Of a stretch of DNA of 64,000 nucleotides, positions 46,737 through 54,626 are shown piece after piece; the stretch's first letter is position 1, and every line of letters begins with the position of its first letter. The DNA comes from Beijerinckiaceae bacterium. Its GTDB lineage: Bacteria; Pseudomonadota; Alphaproteobacteria; Rhizobiales; Beijerinckiaceae. The notes beneath the pieces were generated by a model. It searched no databases and was not told where the DNA came from. It worked only from the letters and a program-made list of their open reading frames with translations. Location of the stretch: the NCBI GenBank assembly GCA_021324915.1, contig JAJPIC010000017.1:62001-126000 (forward strand). The letters run 5' to 3'. A program made the translations under genes and the position numbers.

Positions 46737-48017
46737 TTGTCGTCTGGCGACCACTCTCCAGGCGATGATCGCCACGCCGCGCGGCCATCTTCCGCCAGCG
46801 AGCGCGGACTTGACTGGCTCAATTTCTTCATTGCCGATGTGCAGACGGGTTTCGGCCCGTTCGTCTCGCTCTATCTCGCGACACTAGGCTGGAAGCAAGG
46901 ACGAATCGGATTGGCGCTGACCGTCGGCAGCCTGGCCGCGATCCTGAGCCAGGTTCCCGGTGGCGCATTGGTCGACGCCGTACACAGCAAACGCCTCCTC
47001 GTTCTGGCGGCTCTCGTCATCATTGCAATCGGCGCGCTGATCTTTGCCTTCGCCCCCAGCCCCACGATGATTTTCATCGCTGAAACGTTACACGGGGGCA
47101 CGCAGGGCGTAGCGGTTCCCGCTCTCGCCGCCATCGGACTGGGTCTTGTCGGGCATCAGAAGTTCAGCCATCGGCTCGGGCGCAACCACCGCTACAAATC
47201 ATTCGGGAACGCCGCGACGGCCGCGCTGATGGGCGCATTCGGTTATTTCCTGGCGAAGAACGCAACCTTCATCTTCGCCGCTGCGCTTTGCTTGCCGGCA
47301 GCTTACAGTCTCAGCAGAATCCGCGGCGAGGAGATCGACTACGCGCGTGCACGCTCCGCACGGGCGCCCGACAAGCCGCGCGACGTGACGCAGTTTAGGC
47401 GTCTCTTCAGGAATCGCAGGCTCGTCGTCTTCATCGTCGCGCTATTCCTGTTTCAATTCGCCGACGCGTCCGTCATGCCGCTCACAAGCGAGCAATTGGG
47501 GCAGCAGCATCAGCACGAATCCGAACTCATCACGTCGGCTCTGATCGCGGTGCCGCAGGTCGTAACCGCGCTGATTGCGCTCTGGATCGCGCGTCGTGCC
47601 GAAGACTGGGGCCGCAAGCCGCTTCTTCTTGCCGGCTTTGGCGCGCTTCCATTGCGCATCGTCCTCTTCGCGCTCGCTCCAAATCCTTGGTATCTCCTCG
47701 GTATCCAGGTTCTCGGCGGCATCACCGCGGCCGTCATCGGCATCATGACGCCACTGGTGATCGCCGATGTAACGCGCGGCTCCGGCCGGTATAATCTCGC
47801 GCAAGGCGCGGCCGGAACGGCAACCGGCATCGGCGCGGCAATCAGCACGGGAGCGACGGGCTATATCGCACAGCTTTTCGGCTATACGATCGGCTTCCTG
47901 GCGCTCCTTGTCGTCGCCTTGCTCGGATTGGGCATTCTCTACTGGCTCCTGCCCGAGACCGGGGAGAAAAATGCGGATGCACATGCCGCAACCAAGCGCC
48001 GGGAAGGCGTGGCGTGA
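46737..48017 (+). CDS. MFS transporter
   Basis: 426 residues from TTG 46737, supported by CGGAG seven bases upstream; no in-frame ATG lies near. Twelve hydrophobic helices in two halves are separated by a charged loop (ARARSARAPDKPRDVTQFRRLF). The loop after helix 2 (GALVDAVHSKRLL) matches the MFS A-motif. It resembles drug/metabolite exporters. Substrate unknown. Confidence 0.87.
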   Translation: MSSGDHSPGDDRHAARPSSASERGLDWLNFFIADVQTGFGPFVSLYLATLGWKQGRIGLALTVGSLAAILSQVPGGALVDAVHSKRLLVLAALVIIAIGALIFAFAPSPTMIFIAETLHGGTQGVAVPALAAIGLGLVGHQKFSHRLGRNHRYKSFGNAATAALMGAFGYFLAKNATFIFAAALCLPAAYSLSRIRGEEIDYARARSARAPDKPRDVTQFRRLFRNRRLVVFIVALFLFQFADASVMPLTSEQLGQQHQHESELITSALIAVPQVVTALIALWIARRAEDWGRKPLLLAGFGALPLRIVLFALAPNPWYLLGIQVLGGITAAVIGIMTPLVIADVTRGSGRYNLAQGAAGTATGIGAAISTGATGYIAQLFGYTIGFLALLVVALLGLGILYWLLPETGEKNADAHAATKRREGVA

Positions 48018-48348
48018 TTGGAACGATCACCTGCCGAGAGCGTCTTCTGCGGCCGATGATTAGCCTTTGCGCAAGTTGATGATCGCGGTGGCATGGTCTT
48101 CACTTCGGCTTCTGCTCGTCGGCTTCTCCTTGAAGGGGAATCCAGTAACACGCACTTTCAAAAGAATATCTTTCTCCTCTGCAGTAACGCAGGCGTGAAC
48201 CGCTTCGATGAACCTCAGTTGAAACCGGTCTTCATCGATGGTTCAGGCGTCGTTTGTTTGCATCGCCTCGTTTCGATGTGTCGCGCCGATGCGGTCGATT
48301 CCGACATGACTTTCGGATTTCGCCGTATCCACGAGGGGAGAATTCGCG
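48018..48348. other. Intergenic region upstream of the YXWGXW-repeat gene
   Basis: About 330 bases without a credible gene. GGAAC at 48020-48024 followed after 16 bases by CGTC is a near-miss to an EcfG promoter (one mismatch), facing the YXWGXW gene but 300 bases away. GAGGGGAG at ~48332-48339 is the ribosome-binding site for ATG 48349. Confidence 0.4.
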
Positions 48349-49533
48349 ATGAAAATATCCTATCTCGCGCTTTCCATGTTCTTGGGGTGGACGGGCCTTG
48401 CGCCCTTGTTCGCATCATCTGCCGCAGCGCAGACCTGCACTTGCCCCAGCGCCGGAATTCGCGCCGAGGAGGCGCCCCCGCCTTTGCCGGTCTATGATCA
48501 GCCGCCAATTCCCGCGCCGGGTTACATCTGGACGCCCGGTTACTGGAATTGGAACGGCTACGACTATTACTGGGTGCCTGGCACCTGGATCGAGCCGCCC
48601 CAACCGGGACTGCTGTGGACGCCGGGCTATTGGGGTTACAGCGACGGCGCTTATGTTTTCAATCCCGGCTATTGGGGCATCCACATCGGCTTCTACGGCG
48701 GGATCGACTACGGCTTCGGCTATATCGGTCACGGTTATGAAGGCGGCTATTGGAACGGCGGACGATTTTTCTACAATCGCACGGTCAACAACATCACGAA
48801 CGTCAACATCACCAACGTCTACAATAAGACCGTCATCGTCAATCGCGCGACCAACAACGTGAGCTACAACGGCGGTCCGGGCGGAACGACGCTGAGACCG
48901 AGCGCCGAGGAAATAGCCGTAGCCAAAGAGCATCACCTCGCACCCACGCGCGCTCAAGTCGAACACGCGCGCACGGCGAGCATGAGCCCCTCGCTCTATG
49001 CATCGAATAATCGCGGCAAGCCTCCCGTGGCCGCAACGGCCACTCCGGCGCATTTCTCAGGCTCCGGCACGGTCGGCGCAAAAGCTGCGGGGGGCGCCTA
49101 TACGCCGGTTGGAACGGGGCATCCGGCAGAAGGCAATCAGAAAGCTCCTGAGAAAGCTCCTGAGAATATCTCGGGCAAGGAGCACGGCCCCCAGCCTGCG
49201 GCTCACAAGGAGCCGCCGAAGGAAACAGAACGCCTGCCCGCGTCGGCTGGAACGGAACACGCGCATCGTCCGCCCTCTGCAGGCACGGAACACAAGCCCC
49301 CGACGGCCGAGATAAAGCCAAAGGAGACCCCGCATCCGGCAAAAACCGAACGGCCGGAGCACGCGCCATCACATCCCCCGGCATCGAACGCGCGGCATGA
49401 AGCACCGAAACCGCATGCTCCACCGCCGCATCGCGCGCCCCCGCCACACCGCGCTCCGCCACCCCGCCGTCCTCCGCCGCCGCATCACGCGCCACCGCCG
49501 CATCGCGCGCCCCCGCCGCAGCATCATCATTGA
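48349..49533 (+). CDS. Secreted YXWGXW-repeat protein with Pro/His-rich tail
   Basis: 394 residues. Signal peptide residues 1-27 (ends SSAAAQ). Residues ~55-125 hold Trp/Tyr/Pro repeats (YIWTPGYWNWNGYDYYW, VPGTWIEPP, LLWTPGYWGY, FNPGYWG) of the YXWGXW family. Asn/Thr-rich beta-like repeats follow (NITNVNITNVYNKTV), then a long low-complexity tail in which PPPHRA units repeat and which ends in His. Probable periplasmic or surface protein. Family function unknown, and the His-rich tail may bind metal. Confidence 0.85.
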   Translation: MKISYLALSMFLGWTGLAPLFASSAAAQTCTCPSAGIRAEEAPPPLPVYDQPPIPAPGYIWTPGYWNWNGYDYYWVPGTWIEPPQPGLLWTPGYWGYSDGAYVFNPGYWGIHIGFYGGIDYGFGYIGHGYEGGYWNGGRFFYNRTVNNITNVNITNVYNKTVIVNRATNNVSYNGGPGGTTLRPSAEEIAVAKEHHLAPTRAQVEHARTASMSPSLYASNNRGKPPVAATATPAHFSGSGTVGAKAAGGAYTPVGTGHPAEGNQKAPEKAPENISGKEHGPQPAAHKEPPKETERLPASAGTEHAHRPPSAGTEHKPPTAEIKPKETPHPAKTERPEHAPSHPPASNARHEAPKPHAPPPHRAPPPHRAPPPRRPPPPHHAPPPHRAPPPQHHH

Positions 49534-49600
49534 GTTCGATGCCGGAGAAACCCAAAAATGGGCCCCCTCGGCCTCCGGAAGCGGGGCCGAACGGGGCGAC

Positions 49601-51187
49601 ATGACTTCTAAGCCTTGGCAATATCTAGGCCCGGCGCGGAGCATCGCCGGGCCCTTTCTTCAGTCGGGCCACCATCGGCCAGCCCCAATGCTGCGATCGG
49701 GCGCAATGCCCCCCGCATCTGGTCTCTGGATCACCTTTTGGATTAATGGCAGAGTTCAAGAATTATTTTGGGAGCACGCCTTGTATAATTTGGACTTAGT
49801 GCAGGAAGCCGAACTCACTCGGGTTCCGGAAGAGCCCGTTCGAGATTGGAGCTTCGGTTTCATAACCGGGCACAGGACGCGCATCATTGTCAGCATCCTG
49901 TCGCTCATGGTCATTTCTTCGATTTGGTATTTCGTCTCTCCGGCCGCCAAGCCGCCGGCGAGCGTCATCGATAAGCTTTGGTCCTGGTCGAGTCTGCTTT
50001 GGCTCAGCGGCCTGTTGCCGGGCTCGGTCGGGCTCGTCGGCGCCCTGCTCTATCGCCATCCGACGAGGCTCGATGACGCCGAACCGATAAGTCAGCCGAT
50101 TTGCTGGCGCATCGTTACGGCGGGCAAGAATATCAACGTGGTTCTGCGCACGATCCGTCGATGCCAGAACGAGATGGCCAAGACGCCGCTCGCACCCTAC
50201 GTGATCGAAGTCGTGATGGATTACGGCGACAATATCCTGCTCCTACCGCAACACGATAAGGACGTGCGCGTCATCATCGTGCCGGAGGACTATCGCACGC
50301 CGAATAATTCCCGCTTCAAGGCGAGGGCGCTCCACTATGCGCTCTCCCATTCGACGATCTCCGACAAAACCTGGATCGTGCACCTCGACGAAGAGACGCA
50401 GCCGACCTCCTCCGGCATCAAGGGAATTTGCAAATTCATTCGCGAAGAAGAGCGAACGCAGCGCCTCCGGATCGGCCAGGGCGCGCTGCTCTATCACCGC
50501 GAATGGAAGAAATATCCTTTCCTCACTCTCGCGGACGTCGGACGGACGGGCGATGATTTTGCCCGTTTCCACCTCCAACACCGGCTAGGCGTCACGCTGT
50601 TCGGGTTGCACGGATCCTTCATCGTCGTGCGCAACGACGTCGAGAAGGCAACGGGAGGTTTCGATTTCGGCCCGCAGGGTGACATCACCGAGGATGCATT
50701 CTGGGCCGTCAAGGCCATGGAGAATGGCCGGCGCTGCGCCTGGATCGAGGGCTACCTCGAAGAGCAATCCTGCATGTCGCTGATGGACTTCTTTCGTCAG
50801 CGCCGCCGCTGGTTCCAGGGCCTCGTCAAGGTCGCGTTGCACGCGCCCGTCCGTCTGCGCTGGCGCTTCTGCCTCGGCGTGAACACGTTTCTCTGGGGTC
50901 TCGCGCCCTTCGCCATGCTCTATACGTTCGGCAATTTGCTCCACAACGTCGGGATCAACCCGGTCATCCGATTTCTCGCGAGCTATTCCTTCGCCATGTT
51001 TGCGACGCTTTACGTCACCGGGCTGAAGGCCAATATGGACGAGCACGGCGTGAAAGACTGGAACCGGCGCACGGTCACGACGGTCCTGCTCTTGGTGTTG
51101 CTGCCCGTCTTCGCGGCCATGGAAGGTCTCGGAGTCCTCTGGGCAATGCTGACGCCGGTGAACGGCTTCCAAGTCGTAAAGAAATAA
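49601..51187 (+). CDS. Membrane glycosyltransferase family 2 protein (Egghead-like, beta-glycosyl transferase)
   Basis: 528 residues from ATG 49601; the frame is open upstream and ATG 49707 is another option, so the start is uncertain. Two N-terminal membrane helices (~residues 90-150) precede a GT2 domain: ICWRIVTAGKNINVVLRTIR, HLDEETQPTS (DxD-like), GDITEDAFWAVKA (ED) and FRQRRRWFQGLVKV (QxxRW). Three or four C-terminal helices follow. The motif set is that of processive or beta-mannosyl GT2 enzymes acting on polyprenyl or polysaccharide substrates in the inner membrane. Confidence 0.86.
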   Translation: MTSKPWQYLGPARSIAGPFLQSGHHRPAPMLRSGAMPPASGLWITFWINGRVQELFWEHALYNLDLVQEAELTRVPEEPVRDWSFGFITGHRTRIIVSILSLMVISSIWYFVSPAAKPPASVIDKLWSWSSLLWLSGLLPGSVGLVGALLYRHPTRLDDAEPISQPICWRIVTAGKNINVVLRTIRRCQNEMAKTPLAPYVIEVVMDYGDNILLLPQHDKDVRVIIVPEDYRTPNNSRFKARALHYALSHSTISDKTWIVHLDEETQPTSSGIKGICKFIREEERTQRLRIGQGALLYHREWKKYPFLTLADVGRTGDDFARFHLQHRLGVTLFGLHGSFIVVRNDVEKATGGFDFGPQGDITEDAFWAVKAMENGRRCAWIEGYLEEQSCMSLMDFFRQRRRWFQGLVKVALHAPVRLRWRFCLGVNTFLWGLAPFAMLYTFGNLLHNVGINPVIRFLASYSFAMFATLYVTGLKANMDEHGVKDWNRRTVTTVLLLVLLPVFAAMEGLGVLWAMLTPVNGFQVVKK

Positions 51188-51714
51188 GCGAGGGCCGCGC
51201 TCGGCGGTCCTTCGCCTGAAACTGCCGCGCTTCTGCTCATCGCTCGCCCACAGCAGCGCGCGAGCCGCTGTGCCGAACCGTTGCAGCCCTCGCGGTTCAC
51301 CGGATTTTTCAGCATCAATTTCTTTTACAAAACTGCAACGCGCACGAGCCATTCGCTTCAGAGAAAAACTCCCCTCTTTTGCCGAACTAAAGCGAACCTG
51401 GCGGGACGCATTCTTGGATGCATATCGCAGCGCTAAGAAATTGCAGCGGTTTCGCAAGCCTTACCTAAAGGAAGTCCGGATCTCCGGACGGACTGCGGCG
51501 GCTGAACCCGCCGTAGCGGAGGATGAGGCTTGGCGCTGTCTTCGCGCATTATTTCAGTTTCATGAATCCGCGCGTGTTGATCGGCGCAGCGCGATCCCGT
51601 TGACATATTTGTGGCACACTGAATTAGATAAGTCGCATCAACGTTTGCGTTCTGACCCATGCGGTCCCGTCACGAAGAGAACGCATCAGCCAACAACAAA
51701 AGCGGCTCGGGGGC
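51188..51714. other. Intergenic region ahead of the heptose cluster
   Basis: About 527 bases. Open frames (such as 51270-51743) lack recognisable products. The 51290-51400 part is more AT-rich than its surroundings and may contain the promoter for the following polysaccharide genes. No terminator with a T-tract was found after the glycosyltransferase gene. Confidence 0.4.
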
Positions 51715-52326
51715 ATGATGAATTTTTCGGCGCGTCACCTTGACGAAGCCCGCCGGATTATCGACGGCATCGACGTGACCGTGATCGAGCAGATGGCTAA
51801 TTTGCTCGCCGAGCTACGTGAAAAGGGCGGCCGGCTCTTCTTTCTCGGCGTCGGCGGCAGCGCCGGCAATTGCGGTCATGCGGTGAACGATTTCCGTAAA
51901 ATCGTCGGCATCGAATCCTATGCTCCGACCGACAACGTCTCTGAGCTGACCGCCCGGACCAATGACGAAGGCTGGGAGACGATCTTTTCCGAATGGCTGC
52001 GGGTGAGCCGCCTCAAACCGCAGGACGCCTTGTTCGTCTTCTCCGTCGGCGGCGGCAATCTCGAGAAGAACGTGAGCCCCAATCTCGTTCGCGCAATTCA
52101 ATATGCCAAGGAGGTCGGCGCGAAAGTGCTGGGCGTCGTGGGCCGCGACGGCGGTTACACCGCCAAGGTCGGCGATGCGGTGGTCATCGTCCCGACCGTC
52201 AATCCCGATGCGATCACACCGCATTCCGAAGCCTTCCAAGCCGTCGTCTGGCATCTTCTTGTCAGCCATCCGCTCTTGAAGACCAAGCAGACCAAATGGG
52301 AGGGTCTTGAGGGGGGCGCGCGGTGA
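51715..52326 (+). CDS. SIS-domain sugar-phosphate isomerase, GmhA-like (sedoheptulose-7-phosphate isomerase)
   Basis: 203 residues with one SIS fold: LFFLGVGGSAGNCGHAVNDFRK, ALFVFSVGGGNLEKNVSPNLV, and AITPHSEAFQAVVWHLLVSHPL, the GmhA pattern. It probably converts sedoheptulose 7-phosphate to D-glycero-D-manno-heptose 7-phosphate, the entry to heptose for LPS or glycan. Two consecutive ATGs (51715, 51718) are possible starts. Its TGA overlaps the GTG of the next gene, which encodes a GmhB-like phosphatase. Confidence 0.85.
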   Translation: MMNFSARHLDEARRIIDGIDVTVIEQMANLLAELREKGGRLFFLGVGGSAGNCGHAVNDFRKIVGIESYAPTDNVSELTARTNDEGWETIFSEWLRVSRLKPQDALFVFSVGGGNLEKNVSPNLVRAIQYAKEVGAKVLGVVGRDGGYTAKVGDAVVIVPTVNPDAITPHSEAFQAVVWHLLVSHPLLKTKQTKWEGLEGGAR

Positions 52327-53582
52327 GGCGCGCCGTCTTCTTGGACCGGGACGGCGTGCTCAACCGAGCCGTCATTCGCGATGGCAAACCCTATCCCCCG
52401 CGCAATCTCGACGAGCTCGTCCTCGTGGACGACGCACGCTCCGCCCTCGATCGCCTGAAAGAGAAAGGCTTCGTGCTGGTCTGCGTGAGCAACCAGCCGG
52501 ATGTCGGGCGCGGCACCCTCTCGCGCGCCGAGGTCGATGCGATCAACGAGAACCTCGCCCGCGCGCTGCCTCTCGATGCCATCGAAATCTGCGATCACGA
52601 TGATGCCGCGGGATGCGACTGCCGCAAGCCCAAGCCGGGCATGATCCTTTCTGCCGCTGAACGATTCCGGATCGATCTGTCGCAAAGCTTCATGGTAGGC
52701 GATCGTTGGCGCGACATAGAAGCCGGCCGTCGCGCCGGCTGTCGCACGATCTTGATCGGCGACGGCTACGGCGAACCCTTTCCTTCCGACCCGGCGGCCA
52801 AGGTCGATTCGCTGACCGCGGCAGCCTCCTGGATCATGCAGCAAGACGAGGCGCACAGATTCCCCATGCCCAACTTACAGGATCTCAAGATCGCGATTTT
52901 TGCCGACGGCGCCGAAAAGGCGGGCATGCTGGAGATGTATGCGAAGCCCTACATCAAGGGCTTCACCACCAATCCGACGCTGATGAATAAAGCCGGGATC
53001 CGCGACTATGAGGCGTTTGCGCGCGACATCCTCGCCGCCATTCCCGACCGGCCGATTTCCTTCGAAGTCTTCGCCGATGAATTCGTCGAAATGGAACGCC
53101 AGGCCCGCAAGATCGCGGCCTGGGGTCCGAACGTCTCGGTAAAAATCCCGATCACCAACACGCGGCGCGAAAGCGCACTCGACCTCATTCGGCGCTTGGC
53201 GCAAGACGGCATTGCACTCAATGTGACCGCGATCTTCACGCTCGACCAGGTGAAAGACGTCGTCGATGCGGTCAAGGGCGGCGCGCCGACCTATGTCTCT
53301 GTCTTCGCCGGGCGCATTGCCGATACGGGTCTTGATCCGGTGCCGCTGATGGCCGAAGCCGTGCGCCGTCTTGCGCCCGCGCCAAACACCGAGCTCATCT
53401 GGGCGTCGCCGCGCGAGCTTCTCAACATATTTCAAGCCGACGCCATCGGCTGCCACGTGATTACGGTCACCAATGACATTTTAAAGAAACTTTCCAATGT
53501 GGGGAAAGATCTCAGCGACTATTCGCTCGAGACGGTCAAGATGTTTTACAATGACGGAAAGGCTGCCGGGTTTACGCTCTGA
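52323..53582 (+). CDS. GmhB-like HAD phosphatase fused to a transaldolase-family domain
   Basis: 419 residues, GTG start in a 4-base overlap with the isomerase gene. Residues 1-~175 are a HAD-IIIA phosphatase (FLDRDGVLNRAV, CVSNQPDVGRGTLS, the zinc loop CDHDDAAGCDCRKPKPGM, VGDRWRDIEAGRRAG), as in heptose-bisphosphate phosphatase GmhB. From about residue 182 it becomes a small transaldolase (IKGFTTNPTLMNKAGI, Schiff-base Lys in VSVKIPITNTR, ALNVTAIFTLDQV, VSVFAGRIADTG). No stop or frame change lies between them; ATG 52866 could also start the second domain alone. It suggests coupling of sedoheptulose-phosphate supply with heptose formation. Confidence 0.87.
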   Translation: MRRAVFLDRDGVLNRAVIRDGKPYPPRNLDELVLVDDARSALDRLKEKGFVLVCVSNQPDVGRGTLSRAEVDAINENLARALPLDAIEICDHDDAAGCDCRKPKPGMILSAAERFRIDLSQSFMVGDRWRDIEAGRRAGCRTILIGDGYGEPFPSDPAAKVDSLTAAASWIMQQDEAHRFPMPNLQDLKIAIFADGAEKAGMLEMYAKPYIKGFTTNPTLMNKAGIRDYEAFARDILAAIPDRPISFEVFADEFVEMERQARKIAAWGPNVSVKIPITNTRRESALDLIRRLAQDGIALNVTAIFTLDQVKDVVDAVKGGAPTYVSVFAGRIADTGLDPVPLMAEAVRRLAPAPNTELIWASPRELLNIFQADAIGCHVITVTNDILKKLSNVGKDLSDYSLETVKMFYNDGKAAGFTL

Positions 53583-53634
53583 GGAGGGCGCGAGTGTTCG
53601 AAGGGTATGGCACGTAAATTGATCTGGAGCAGGA

Positions 53635-54618
53635 ATGAGGTTCATCAAGCGCAATTTGCCGGCCATCATTAGCCTGGTCCTGCTCGCCACCGCCATCCTC
53701 TATCTCGGCCTGAGGCACAGCCAGTTTACGGCGATCGCGAAGGCCTGGGGGCGGATCGATGCCGCAGATCTTGCTGGCGCGATCGTCCTCACCTTTCTCG
53801 CTCAGCTCACCATCGCCTGGCGCTGCCGCATCATTTACGAAGGCGATGGCCTGACCGCAGCGAGCATGACGCTCGCCAACCTGCGCATTCAGCTCGTTTC
53901 GCTTTTCGCCGGCCATTGCGCGATCGTGCCCGGCTTTGCCGATATCGCGAAGGGAACCATGGTGAAGCTGCGCTATGAGATCCAAATCGCGCGGGCGCTG
54001 AAATATGTCGTCTACGAGCGGGTTTGCACCGCGGTCGGCTATATGATGGTCGGCATCCTGGCGATGCCCTTTTTCTTCTCTTTCCGCATGCCTTTCTGGC
54101 TTATCCTGGCTCCGGCGCTTATCTGGCTCGGCGGCGGGATCCTGCTTGCGGCGATCATGTTCATGGCAAGGCGGCCGGTCGCGACGGGGAAAGAGAAGCT
54201 CGATCGGCTGATCGGGGCGATCGTGCGCGTTGGCAATCTCTATCACGATCCGCGCAGCTTCGCAGAGCTCTTCCTTTGCGGCCTCGCGCAGATCGCACTC
54301 AATGCCGGGACTTTCGCGCTGCTCGCAAAGGGAATGGCTCTGCCTGTCCCGCCGGGTCTTATTTACATCTTTACACCCTTCATCATTTTCATCTCGTCGC
54401 TGCCCATCTTTTACATGGGCTGGGGCGGTCGCGAGGCCGCGGTGATCATGACGCTCGGGACCGTGGCGCATCTGGCTACGGCCGACGCTTTGGCGCTCTC
54501 GGCCGCTTATGGCGTTGTCGTCTTTCTCACCGCGCTGCCGGGTGCCGTGCTTTGGCTGCTCCGGCCTTCGATGCGCAAGCCGATGGAGGTGCCGCTCACG
54601 CTCACGACCGCGGAATAG
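53635..54618 (+). CDS. YbhN/UPF0104-type membrane protein (lysylphosphatidylglycerol synthase TM family)
   Basis: 327 residues with about eight membrane helices and the family landmarks LVSLFAGHCAIVPGFADIAKGTMVKL and KYVVYERVCTAVGYMMVGIL near the centre, and IFYMGWGGREAAVI towards the C-terminus. Members act as lipid or polyprenyl-glycan transport components. In a polysaccharide cluster it may move or protect a lipid-linked intermediate. It starts at ATG 53635 (AGGAATG context), 52 bases after the fusion gene. Confidence 0.8.
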   Translation: MRFIKRNLPAIISLVLLATAILYLGLRHSQFTAIAKAWGRIDAADLAGAIVLTFLAQLTIAWRCRIIYEGDGLTAASMTLANLRIQLVSLFAGHCAIVPGFADIAKGTMVKLRYEIQIARALKYVVYERVCTAVGYMMVGILAMPFFFSFRMPFWLILAPALIWLGGGILLAAIMFMARRPVATGKEKLDRLIGAIVRVGNLYHDPRSFAELFLCGLAQIALNAGTFALLAKGMALPVPPGLIYIFTPFIIFISSLPIFYMGWGGREAAVIMTLGTVAHLATADALALSAAYGVVVFLTALPGAVLWLLRPSMRKPMEVPLTLTTAE

Positions 54619-54626
54619 ATTCTCGC

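Noticed and set aside
45965-46768. 267-codon plus-strand open frame opposite the VOC gene
   Set aside because: Antisense to a clear VOC-family gene; no motifs.
51270-51743. 157-codon open frame ahead of the isomerase gene
   Set aside because: No ribosome-binding site, no domain, and it overlaps the start of the real gene.
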